A stretch of DNA of 5,954 nucleotides from an uncultured Hyphomicrobiales bacterium. Lineage in GTDB: Bacteria > Pseudomonadota > Alphaproteobacteria > Rhizobiales > Beijerinckiaceae. Shown here in pieces: positions 1-5,800 of the stretch. Each line of letters opens with the position of its first letter. The stretch's first letter is position 1. The DNA lies in assembly GCA_903916165.1 (NCBI GenBank), contig CAIWVR010000166.1, positions 1 to 5,954 of the forward strand, read 5' to 3'. A model generated the notes under the pieces. The model searched no databases, was not told where the DNA came from, and worked only from the letters and a program-made list of their open reading frames with translations. The position numbers and the translations under genes were made by a program.

Positions 1-287
1 CCGCGCAGATAAAGCGAGGTCGCGCCGCCCGGTCCACCATTCTCGGTGACCACGACACCGGGCTGCGCGTCGAGAATGTCGCGCAATGATTTGGCACCCT
101 CGCGCTCGATATCGTCCTGCGTGATGAGTGTCACGGCAGAGCCGACCTGCTGGATCGACTGGGGCTGCTTATTGGGCGTGATGACGAGATCGGCGTTTTG
201 ATCCTGCGCCAGGGAATTCTGCAAAACAGGCAGGAATAGACAGAACGCGCAGGCCAGCAGGCCAGCGCGCCTCAGGGAATGCGCCAT
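1..287 (-). CDS. btuB: BtuB-like TonB-dependent outer-membrane cobalamin receptor (N-terminal part, runs off the left edge)
   Basis: Outer-membrane receptor, probably importing vitamin B12 or related corrinoids with energy from TonB. Only the first 95 codons are in the window. Residues 1-27 form a signal peptide with a hydrophobic core, and cleavage is likely after SLA and before QDQ. A TonB-box-like segment (DLVIT, residues 33-37) follows. The start of the plug domain comes next, with the BtuB-style pattern VTLITQDDIE, a segment ending in PGVVV, then TENGGPGGATSLYLRG at the edge. ATG at 287 is chosen because GGAGG lies 5 nt upstream and the signal peptide begins there. Assignment to cobalamin rather than another siderophore-type substrate rests on resemblance to BtuB and on the cobalamin riboswitch in the leader. 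The barrel domain lies outside the window, so intactness cannot be judged. Confidence 0.88.
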   Translation of the reverse strand, partial: MAHSLRRAGLLACAFCLFLPVLQNSLAQDQNADLVITPNKQPQSIQQVGSAVTLITQDDIEREGAKSLRDILDAQPGVVVTENGGPGGATSLYLR

Positions 288-288
288 A

Positions 289-338
289 CGATCCTCCAAC
301 CGGCCCACCGCCGGTTTTTCGGGTTGCTCTGAGGATCG
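289..338 (-). promoter_or_regulatory. Expression platform of the cobalamin riboswitch, with Shine-Dalgarno sequestration
   Basis: On the minus strand the ribosome-binding segment GAGGATCG (296-289) is perfectly complementary over 8 bases to CGATCCTC (338-331). The latter includes the 3' strand of the aptamer's P1 helix. Between them is a perfect 7-bp hairpin, AACCGGC/GCCGGTT (316-310 with 304-298), whose base abuts the GGAGG. There is no U-tract, so control at translation initiation is more likely than termination. The pairings are seen directly; their regulatory use is inferred. Confidence 0.6.
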
Positions 339-484
339 GGCCGGTATCCTGGCTTTCACGGCATGACATTCTGGCCTTCCCGGCATGACGCCAGTGACCA
401 AAATCGACCGTTCACAGTTGCGGGGGCAGCGCGGCTTGAACCGACTTCCCGTTTAACCCCGGCTTCATCCGAGGCACCTGATCC
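333..484 (-). ncRNA. Cobalamin (AdoCbl) riboswitch aptamer upstream of btuB
   Basis: Read on the minus strand, the leader carries the conserved cobalamin-riboswitch blocks in the right order: GGTGCC (478-473), a TTAAACGGGAA segment, the core CTGCCCCCGCAACTGT (429-414), GTCACTG (398-392), GGGAAGGC (381-374), and the B12 box AGCCAGGATACCGGCC (354-339). A basal P1 helix can form between GGATC (484-480) and GATCC (337-333), which sets the approximate limits. The element is on the same strand as the btuB-like gene and ends about 45 nt before its start codon, the usual place for control of B12 uptake. Boundaries are good to a few bases; the family call is firm. Confidence 0.93.
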
Positions 485-542
485 ACAAGGACCATATCGC
501 GCGCCCGATGAGGGCGGAAGCTATAAAAGAAAAGGGGGTGTT

Positions 543-561
543 CTTTTCACCATGTGAAAAG
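543..561. repeat. Near-perfect palindrome (8-bp arms, 3-bp centre) in the divergent intergenic region
   Basis: CTTTTCAC and GTGAAAAG flank a CAT centre. The site lies between the btuB leader and the TctC gene, upstream of both. Its size and symmetry fit a dimeric regulator operator. A loose partner, the 10-mer TGAAAAGCAG, occurs at 555-564 and again at 589-598. No specific regulator can be named. Confidence 0.45.
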
Positions 562-711
562 CAGAGCGCGCGACGAAGCAACGAGCCCTGAAAAGCAGGC
601 ATCTTGACGAGCGATCAAAAGCACCGGCCCCATCATGGTCGGGGCTTGCGCACCGCAGCGAAGGCTGGTCAGATCACTGCCAAGCGACGGGAGATCGCAA
701 GGGAGAGAATC

Positions 712-1764
712 ATGTTTGTTGCCAAGTGTTTCAGTGTGCGCGGCCTGGGGTCGTATCTGTTCGCGCTGGCCCTGTCCGGTGTCGTACAAGCGGCGGCAAT
801 GGGCGGAGTGCGGGCGCAGACCGTTGAGGATTTCTACAAGTCCAGGACGCTCAACATCGTCGTGGGCGTCAGCGCGGGCGGTGGTTATGACCTGATCGCA
901 CGTCTGCTCTCGCGCCACATTGGCAGGCACGTCCCCGGAAATCCCAACGTCGTCGTACAGAACATGCCCGGCTCCGGCAGCGTCGTCGCTGCCGGCTATC
1001 TCTATTCCATCGCGCCGAAAGACGGATCGGTGATCGGCACGCTGGCGCGCATCGCCTTGATCGAACCGCTCTTTACGTCGCAGAAGTTCGATTCGACGAA
1101 ATTCATTTCCATCGGCAGCGTATCGAAGGACATCAGCACCTGCATCTCGTGGAAGACGTCGAAGGTGAAGACCTGGGACGACCTCCTGACGCGGGACTTC
1201 ATCGCCTCCGGACAGGGCACCGGTGCCGACCCTGATGCTTTCGCGAATATGATCCGCCATCTCTTCGGCGCACCCATCCGCCTCGTTACCGGCTATCCCG
1301 GCACCAATGAACAGGCGCTGTCGATGGAGCGCGGCGAAACGGAAGGCTATTGTGGCGTGTCCTATTCCACGCTGAAGACGCGCTACACAAAATGGCTCTC
1401 GGAAGGCTCGATCAACATCCTCGTCCAGAACGCGATCGAAAAGCATCCCGATCTGCCCCACGTGCCCCTCATCACCGACAAGGCGAAGGATGCCGAGCAG
1501 GCCCAGATCATCCGCCTGATTGTCGCGACACAGAATATGGCGCGGCCCTTCCTGGCACCGCCCGGCATTCCAGCCGACCGCGCAGCGGCATTGCGCAAGG
1601 CCTTCGATGCAACGATGAGCGACAGTGAGTTCCGGGCTGAAGCCGACAAGATGATGGTCGAGATTTCACCCATGACCGGGGCGGAGGTGAACACGATGCT
1701 GACGGAACTCTACGCAACGCCGAAAGCCGCTGTCGAAAAGGCCGCCAAGGCCATGGCACCCTGA
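712..1764 (+). CDS. TctC/Bug-family tripartite tricarboxylate transporter substrate-binding protein (copy 1)
   Basis: Periplasmic receptor for a small organic acid, of the kind that serves tripartite tricarboxylate transporters or acts as an orphan binding protein. The 350-residue length is typical. Residues 1-35 form a signal peptide with likely cleavage after VRA, before QTVEDFYKSR. Family features follow: IVVGVSAGGGYD (49-60), ARLLSRHIGR (63-72), VVVQNMPGSGS (80-90), APKDG (101-105), GYPGTNEQ (194-201) with ERGE (206-209), and a C-terminal region ending in alpha-helical repeats of K and A. The frame is open from TTG at 604, but ATG at 712 is preferred: it has GGGAGAG just upstream and begins the signal peptide. 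The substrate is not predictable. No tctA or tctB gene is adjacent. It resembles the protein at 4611-5672 along its whole length but is clearly diverged and more GC-rich. Confidence 0.9.
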   Translation: MFVAKCFSVRGLGSYLFALALSGVVQAAAMGGVRAQTVEDFYKSRTLNIVVGVSAGGGYDLIARLLSRHIGRHVPGNPNVVVQNMPGSGSVVAAGYLYSIAPKDGSVIGTLARIALIEPLFTSQKFDSTKFISIGSVSKDISTCISWKTSKVKTWDDLLTRDFIASGQGTGADPDAFANMIRHLFGAPIRLVTGYPGTNEQALSMERGETEGYCGVSYSTLKTRYTKWLSEGSINILVQNAIEKHPDLPHVPLITDKAKDAEQAQIIRLIVATQNMARPFLAPPGIPADRAAALRKAFDATMSDSEFRAEADKMMVEISPMTGAEVNTMLTELYATPKAAVEKAAKAMAP

Positions 1765-1782
1765 CGCACGAGCCCGCACGTT

Positions 1783-1816
1783 CCGCCCCGGCAACTCGAA
1801 TCTTCTGCCGGGGCGG
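1783..1816 (+). terminator. Strong GC hairpin after TctC copy 1 (terminator or 3' stabiliser)
   Basis: Eleven perfectly paired bases (1783-1793 with 1806-1816, CCGCCCCGGCA type) with a 12-nt loop lie 18 nt after the stop codon. The following sequence is A-rich, not T-rich, on this strand. It is therefore not a textbook Rho-independent terminator; a Rho-dependent end or an mRNA-protecting hairpin is also possible. Confidence 0.5.
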
Positions 1817-1915
1817 GCAGAAAAGAAAAATCCACCTCTCCAAAATGCCCCTGCGCGGCGGGCGCAGTGTCTAGACTGACCCCTGCACTGCGATTGAGCG
1901 AAGCGGGAGGTTGGC

Positions 1916-2480
1916 ATGAACAGGGCGGTTTCAAAAAAAATATTGTGGCATTTTGCCTTCGCTGCCGGTCTGACGCTCGCAGCCCTTTTCGCTGGGGCCG
2001 CGCGGGCACAGACCAACACGCGGCTCTCCGTCTCCTGCGATCTGATCGGTGACCTACCGTGAGATCACCAAAGCCTTCAAGGACAGCCACGCCAAGGCGA
2101 CGGGCCGCAGGCCATCTTGGTCCAGACATCGCATGGCGGCTCGGGCTCCTAGGCGCGCGTCGTGATCGACGGACCCGACGCGATCGCCGCGCGTCGGCAA
2201 CTCGTCAAGCTTGACTGGCCTAAAGGCTCTCCAATACTGCAATGCCCTTCATCACGACAATCGTCTTCCTTGAGTGCGCGGGCAATCCGAAGGGCATCAA
2301 GCATTGGGATGATGTCGTAACGCCCAACCCCAAGGCATCAGACGTCGCGGGCGGTTCCATTATGCCCATTGCGGAAACCGGCGTCCGTGACGTGCTGATG
2401 ACCCGGAAGAACGACACCGCATCGGAGGACCCTGAATTTGGCACGGGCAAGTTCGAATTCGTGTCTGGTTCAGAGGGTCT
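1916..2480 (+). pseudogene. sbp: Decayed sulfate ABC transporter substrate-binding protein (Sbp/CysP type)
   Basis: Remnant of a periplasmic sulfate/thiosulfate-binding protein. A GGGAGG ribosome site precedes ATG 1916, and a good signal peptide follows (48 codons, cleavage near ARA before QTNTR). The first frame stops at 2060-2062. After a frame change the family sequence continues as YREITKAFKDSHAKATG, then, after another change, as ILVQTSHGGSGS, an in-frame TAG, and ARVVIDGPDAIAARR. The SHGGSG and ARxVIDG motifs are hallmarks of the family. A further frame change leads to TTIVFLECAGNPKGIKHWDDV and TPNPKAS from the central part, then VRDVLMTRKND and GKFEFV from the C-terminal lobe. Large parts between these blocks are missing: about 565 bp remain of a gene normally near 1 kb. 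Homology stops near 2464-2483, where the transposase remnant begins. No function is expected, although the 48-residue secreted leader could still be translated. Confidence 0.85.
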
Positions 2481-2959
2481 CTTGCTGGATGTCTGTCCTT
2501 TATGTCTGCAAGCAAGACGAGGACGTTCGCTAAAAGCTTGGGCGTATCGACAAGGATGTGGCGCTTTCGTCCCGTGGCCACCTTGCATGCATCATAACTC
2601 CGCGGATCATGCCCGGAGCTCCATTTTGAGCGGCCCTCGCGCGCTGGCTGTCGATGATCGGGCGCGTGTAGAGAGGCTAACTTGCCAGGCTGTTCCCGGG
2701 CGACACTATAAATCTTCCTGATTTGAGCTCAGTGCCCCACCGGGATCCAGCACGATCACGTCACCCTGCGCCGCTCTCCTGAGAGCCAGTTTCTTCGCGG
2801 CGTGATCCACGGGCAGCCCGCCGCGAGGACAAAAGAGGATCGCATTGAGCATGGCGCGGCCATCGATCACATACCACTTGCACCCTCCGTGACGCGCAGG
2901 CGGGATGCAGGGTGCCACAAGATGCCATTTCCGGCAGTCAGGTCGCCGGGATGACGCAT
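2480..2959 (-). pseudogene. Truncated, frameshifted IS5-family transposase remnant
   Basis: Reading the minus strand from ATG 2959, IS5-type (IS402/IS1031-like) transposase blocks appear in order across three frames. They are MRHPGDLT; WHLVAPCIPPARHGG; RAMLNAIL; AGCPW; a degraded stretch ending VAREQPGKLASL; IIDSQRARAAQNGAP; SYDACKVATG; RKRHILVDTPKLL; and ADIKDRHPA. These match the family layout from the N-terminus through the first catalytic region (the IIDSQ and HILVDT segments). At least four frameshifts and a stop separate them. Homology ends near 2483, where the C-terminal half, including the last catalytic acidic residue, should follow; instead the remains of sbp lie there. The element is dead. 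No terminal inverted repeat can be recognised at either end. Confidence 0.85.
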
Positions 2960-3093
2960 GGCTTTACGAGAGGCAGCCCCGCGATGCGCGGCTATCGACA
3001 TGATCGGCACCCCTGATGACACAAAGGCCTGTCAAAGAAACCCAACCAATGCGTGGGCCCTTGGCCCTTTCCGGACCGGGGCAGAACGAAATC
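2960..3093. other. Non-coding stretch between the IS remnant and the cupin terminator
   Basis: No convincing gene is seen. It presumably includes the outer end of the IS element, but no terminal repeat is identifiable. A small perfect inverted repeat, GGGCC/GGCCC (3055-3059 and 3063-3067), is present. The GC-rich composition of the left half ends around here. Confidence 0.4.
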
Positions 3094-3135
3094 AAAAAAA
3101 CCTGCCACTGTGTTTATCAAAAAACAATGGCAGGT
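3094..3135 (-). terminator. Rho-independent terminator of the cupin gene
   Basis: On the minus strand an 11-bp stem (3135-3125 with 3110-3100, one G-U pair), ACCTGCCATTG against CAGTGGCAGGT, is followed at once by six T residues (3099-3094). It lies about 70 nt after the cupin stop codon and marks the end of the minus-strand transcription unit. Confidence 0.9.
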
Positions 3136-3171
3136 CATTAAATCTTCGAGACATAGGATCTAAAAGCGTAA

Positions 3172-3199
3172 CCAAGTGCCGCCTTTCAGAAGCACCTGG
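3172..3199 (-). other. Second stem-loop immediately after the cupin stop codon
   Basis: CCAGGTGC (3199-3192) pairs with GCACTTGG (3179-3172), 8 bp with one G-U pair and a 12-nt loop. It starts 6 nt beyond the stop codon, ahead of the main terminator. It has only a weak, interrupted T-run after it, so it may stabilise the 3' end or act as a weak first terminator. Confidence 0.45.
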
Positions 3200-3205
3200 T
3201 CTTTG

Positions 3206-4423
3206 TTATTCTTTTGGCAGCTCGCCTTTATAATCCTTATCGTAATAGGCCGCTTGCATATGGCTTTCACCACCATTGGCTTTGATCGACCGATCATATT
3301 CCTGTTTCACAAAGGGGTCTTCCATCCAATATGGAATGGCAGTTCCTCCTTCTGGGATATCCATCCCAGTATAATCAGTGTGCTTTTCACCTGGAGGGCC
3401 CGGCTCACGCGCCGGATTATTCGGCCCAAACCACGCACTGATTCGAAGCGGTCCCTTACTCACGCCAAAATGCTGGTGGTTCCAGCGCGCGCCACCGGGC
3501 GCGGCTGACACCATCCCGCTGTATTCATAATCGACACGTTGAACGAGATCGCCCTTACCGGCTTCCCATGGCTTGATGCTGGCACTTTCTGGCCAGGTGA
3601 TCGTGTACCCTTGACCCTGCAAGCACAGAATAACCGCCGCGGAAGAATGAGCGTGGGCCTTCGAATAATGACCCGTGCGGTGTTCAGCGAGCCACAGATA
3701 GAACGTATTCGCCGTCATATAAGGCTCAAGACGTTTTGAGCCCGGCGAGCGACGGTTGTCCAGAGGCAGGTCACAATTCAGAACGTCTGGCAGGAAGTTC
3801 GATCTGCGCATAGCAAGACCGCGCACCGGATCCGGCTCAATATCTTCCTTATATTTATAATAATCATCGGCCGTCGAAAAACGATCGGTGAAGGCAAAGT
3901 TGTTTTCGAAAATCGCTCCTTTATTCCCGATCAAATTCATAATATTGGGTGCGGTCGTGCCGGCGATCAGCAGTCCCGGTGTGGATGTAGCATTTACGAC
4001 GCGATGCATCGCATTCATGGGAATGGCAAACATCGAGCCCTTCTGATACTCGAATATGTGCTTTTTAGAATCTCCCTCCATCCACACTTCAACCGAACCA
4101 CGGCCTTCGACGACATAATAAATTTTCTCAAACATATGTTTTTCGGCATTGAGTGCGCCACGACCGGGCACTTCAATGACATAGCAACCCCACTTGCCTT
4201 CGGTTCCATAAAGCTGGATATAGCTGCCGCGGCCACCCAGACGCTTCCAGTCACCCAGCGGCAAATCATGCACGCGGCGGAAGCCCAGTCCACGAAAGAT
4301 CGGAACGCCTTCTTCTTCCATGAAGATGTCATAAGGCGTCTTTGGACGACCGAATGTTTTTTTGCCAGCACGGCCTCCAGCTGTTGGCTCATGCCAGTGT
4401 GTTGAAGTCATAGCATCATGCAT
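3206..4423 (-). CDS. Two-domain (bicupin) protein, putative metal-dependent dioxygenase-like enzyme
   Basis: A 405-residue cytoplasmic protein with no signal peptide and two cupin domains. The overall plan resembles gentisate/hydroxynaphthoate-type ring-cleaving dioxygenases, but the substrate is unknown. Cupin 1 (about 75-165) has KHMFEKIYYVVEGRG (H96, E99) and a textbook second motif, G129 SMFAI P135 to H140 and N144. Cupin 2 (about 235-335) has G251-x5-H257-A-H259 followed by LCLQGQGY, with WNHQHFG (H316, H318) as the likely remaining ligand region. Cupin 1 thus lacks the first His of HxH, and cupin 2 lacks the usual Glu after HxH. ATG 4423 is chosen for a near-perfect AAGGAGG site 7 nt upstream. 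It lies 187 nt downstream of a TctC-like gene on the same strand, which suggests catabolism of the acid taken up. A non-enzymatic sensing or isomerase role cannot be excluded. Confidence 0.85.
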   Translation of the reverse strand: MHDAMTSTHWHEPTAGGRAGKKTFGRPKTPYDIFMEEEGVPIFRGLGFRRVHDLPLGDWKRLGGRGSYIQLYGTEGKWGCYVIEVPGRGALNAEKHMFEKIYYVVEGRGSVEVWMEGDSKKHIFEYQKGSMFAIPMNAMHRVVNATSTPGLLIAGTTAPNIMNLIGNKGAIFENNFAFTDRFSTADDYYKYKEDIEPDPVRGLAMRRSNFLPDVLNCDLPLDNRRSPGSKRLEPYMTANTFYLWLAEHRTGHYSKAHAHSSAAVILCLQGQGYTITWPESASIKPWEAGKGDLVQRVDYEYSGMVSAAPGGARWNHQHFGVSKGPLRISAWFGPNNPAREPGPPGEKHTDYTGMDIPEGGTAIPYWMEDPFVKQEYDRSIKANGGESHMQAAYYDKDYKGELPKE

Positions 4424-4521
4424 TGATGTACCTCCTTTATTATGGTTTCACCGACCACGTGCATTGTGCGTGAGCTGGAACACAGAAACCTTACGGCATT
4501 TGCTCAAGTCTCAATTTAGTC

Positions 4522-4545
4522 TCTGCTATTATCGGTCTGCTATTA
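4522..4545. repeat. Tandem 10-bp perfect repeat overlapping the putative cupin promoter
   Basis: TCTGCTATTA occurs at 4522-4531 and 4536-4545 with a 4-bp spacer (TCGG), a 14-bp period. It overlaps the -10 element and the spacer of the promoter proposed for the cupin gene. This is the geometry expected of a regulator that binds direct half-sites. The regulator is unknown. Confidence 0.55.
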
Positions 4546-4556
4546 GATAAAAGCAA
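4528..4556 (-). promoter_or_regulatory. Putative sigma-70-type promoter for the cupin gene
   Basis: On the minus strand a weak -35 TTGCTT (4556-4551) and a good -10 GATAAT (4533-4528) are separated by exactly 17 bp. They sit about 105 nt upstream of the cupin start codon, in an AT-rich part of the 187-nt gap after the TctC-like gene. Agreement with consensus is strong only at -10. Confidence 0.45.
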
Positions 4557-4610
4557 GCTCAGAATCTGCCTTTTTCTACCCTGCGCAGCAGATACGGCCT
4601 TGCCCCACAC

Positions 4611-5672
4611 TCAATCTTCTAGTACTTTCTTCGCGAGTGCGGCAACGCTATCAGAGGCGTCATTGATGGCCTTGACGATGGCAAGTGATTCGGCCGCGTT
4701 CAGGGGCGATACATCCATCCGACCGGCAGCAGCATCCCGAAGAAATTCGGGGTCAGCCATTGTCTGATCAAATGCTGTTCGGATTAAAGCCAGCCGATCG
4801 TTTGGAACACCAAGAGGCATGACGAATGGGCGCCCTAATTGCGCAGCAGATGTCAGAAGTTTGATCACTTCAGCGTCACCCTTGCTCGGCGCTATATCCA
4901 CCGCATATGGGACGTCTTGTGGTAAATCAGGCACATTCACCGGTGTGAATTTCATCATCGTGTAGAATTTGTGACCATTGATCCATTCGACTGGTGTGCT
5001 GCTCCAGGGGTTGCATTGCCCATCGAGTTCTCCGCGCTCAACGGCCAGGCGCTGTTCAGCACTGCCCGGATAGCCCGCGACTTGGTTAATGGGCAGTTTG
5101 AAAACATTCTTGAGAATTTTGGTGTTGACATGCGAGGATGACCCGGCAGCCGTTAATCCAAAATGTAGCCCCTTATGTGCTTTCGCCTGCTCCATCGAAC
5201 TGACGCCTATTGCATTCCATATCAAGCAAACAGCGAGATCCTGGCTAATGCTTCCAATCCAATTATATTTTGTAAAATCTAATTTAACGGAACTCGTGCC
5301 AAGTCTGGCGTCGGTAATATGCCCAAAATTAAAGGTTAAGATATAGGTTCCATCTTTTGGAGCTGACTGATTGACATACTGGATTGAACTTATTCCTGCT
5401 GCACCAGGCATATTTGATACAACAATATTTGGCTTATTTGATATATAACGCCCAATATGTCGGGAAAGCAGGCGGGCATTCATGTCATAACCACCACCCG
5501 GCGTGTAACCGACAACAATGGTGACCGTCTTGCCCTTGTAGAAATCTTGAGACCGGTCAGCTTGCGGTGTTTCGATCGCGCCCGCCACATTTGTTTGAAA
5601 ACCAAACAATGCGCTGAACAATCCAATCTGAAAACCTATGCGTGCAAACACGGGATGATTTTTTGCCATCAT
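4611..5672 (-). CDS. TctC/Bug-family tripartite tricarboxylate transporter substrate-binding protein (copy 2)
   Basis: Periplasmic binding protein of 353 residues for an unidentified organic acid. Residues 1 to about 32 are a signal peptide (hydrophobic stretch GFQIGLFSALFGF, cleavage near VAGA before IETPQ). Family segments follow: DFYKGKTVTIVVGYTPGGGYD (43-63), ARLLSRHIGR (66-75), IVVSNMPGAAG (83-93), SAPKDG (103-108), AGYPGSAEQ (199-207) with ERGE (212-215), RPFVMPLGVP (281-290) and DPEFLRDAA (307-315). Two adjacent ATG codons are available; the first (5672) has AGGAGA 8 nt upstream and is preferred. The gene lies between a second TctC-like gene 128 nt upstream and the cupin gene downstream, all on the same strand. 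Its GC content is visibly lower than that of copy 1. No TctA/TctB partners are seen. Confidence 0.9.
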   Translation of the reverse strand: MMAKNHPVFARIGFQIGLFSALFGFQTNVAGAIETPQADRSQDFYKGKTVTIVVGYTPGGGYDMNARLLSRHIGRYISNKPNIVVSNMPGAAGISSIQYVNQSAPKDGTYILTFNFGHITDARLGTSSVKLDFTKYNWIGSISQDLAVCLIWNAIGVSSMEQAKAHKGLHFGLTAAGSSSHVNTKILKNVFKLPINQVAGYPGSAEQRLAVERGELDGQCNPWSSTPVEWINGHKFYTMMKFTPVNVPDLPQDVPYAVDIAPSKGDAEVIKLLTSAAQLGRPFVMPLGVPNDRLALIRTAFDQTMADPEFLRDAAAGRMDVSPLNAAESLAIVKAINDASDSVAALAKKVLED

Positions 5673-5744
5673 ATCAAGTTTCTCCTGTCTTCAAAAACTC
5701 AATTCATTGCCTTTTGTCATTCATCATTCTCTTGATGGTCTGAA

Positions 5745-5788
5745 TACGACCGCGGGATTGAGTCTATTGGGCTCTCAATCGGATCGTA
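5745..5788 (-). other. Intercistronic stem-loop between the two minus-strand TctC genes
   Basis: On either strand an inner 7-bp perfect stem, GATTGAG/CTCAATC (5756-5762 with 5774-5780), is extended by an outer 5-bp stem, TACGA/TCGTA (5745-5749 with 5784-5788), with small bulges. It lies in the 128-nt gap between the genes and has no T-run. An RNA-processing or partial-termination role would adjust expression of the downstream gene; this is inference. Confidence 0.45.
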
Positions 5789-5800
5789 GTCTTCCTGTTT

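Noticed and set aside
169..369. Minus-strand frame of 66 codons at the btuB start
   Set aside because: It overlaps the riboswitch and the btuB signal peptide in another frame; the BtuB-like frame has the ribosome site and the family motifs.
604..711. Upstream extension of TctC copy 1 to TTG 604
   Set aside because: The added 36 residues are basic and would precede the signal peptide; ATG 712 has its own ribosome site and starts the leader correctly.
547..1461. Long minus-strand open frame (304 codons) opposite TctC copy 1
   Set aside because: It is antisense to a clear TctC coding frame, its translation is Arg/Asp-rich with no recognisable domain, and such frames are common opposite GC-rich genes.
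1710..2129. Minus-strand frame across the TctC end and the sbp leader
   Set aside because: It overlaps the sbp pseudogene leader and the hairpin, and shows no family similarity.
2242..2721. Plus-strand frame of 159 codons as an intact gene
   Set aside because: Its first part is the middle of the decayed sbp and its second part is antisense to the transposase remnant; it is a chimera across a rearrangement scar.
2958..3233. Plus-strand frame of 91 codons after the IS remnant
   Set aside because: It runs through the cupin terminator and into the 3' end of the cupin gene, and the translation resembles nothing known to me.
4004..4405. Plus-strand frame of 133 codons and the overlapping minus frame inside the cupin gene
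   Set aside because: Both are shadows of the well-supported bicupin reading frame.
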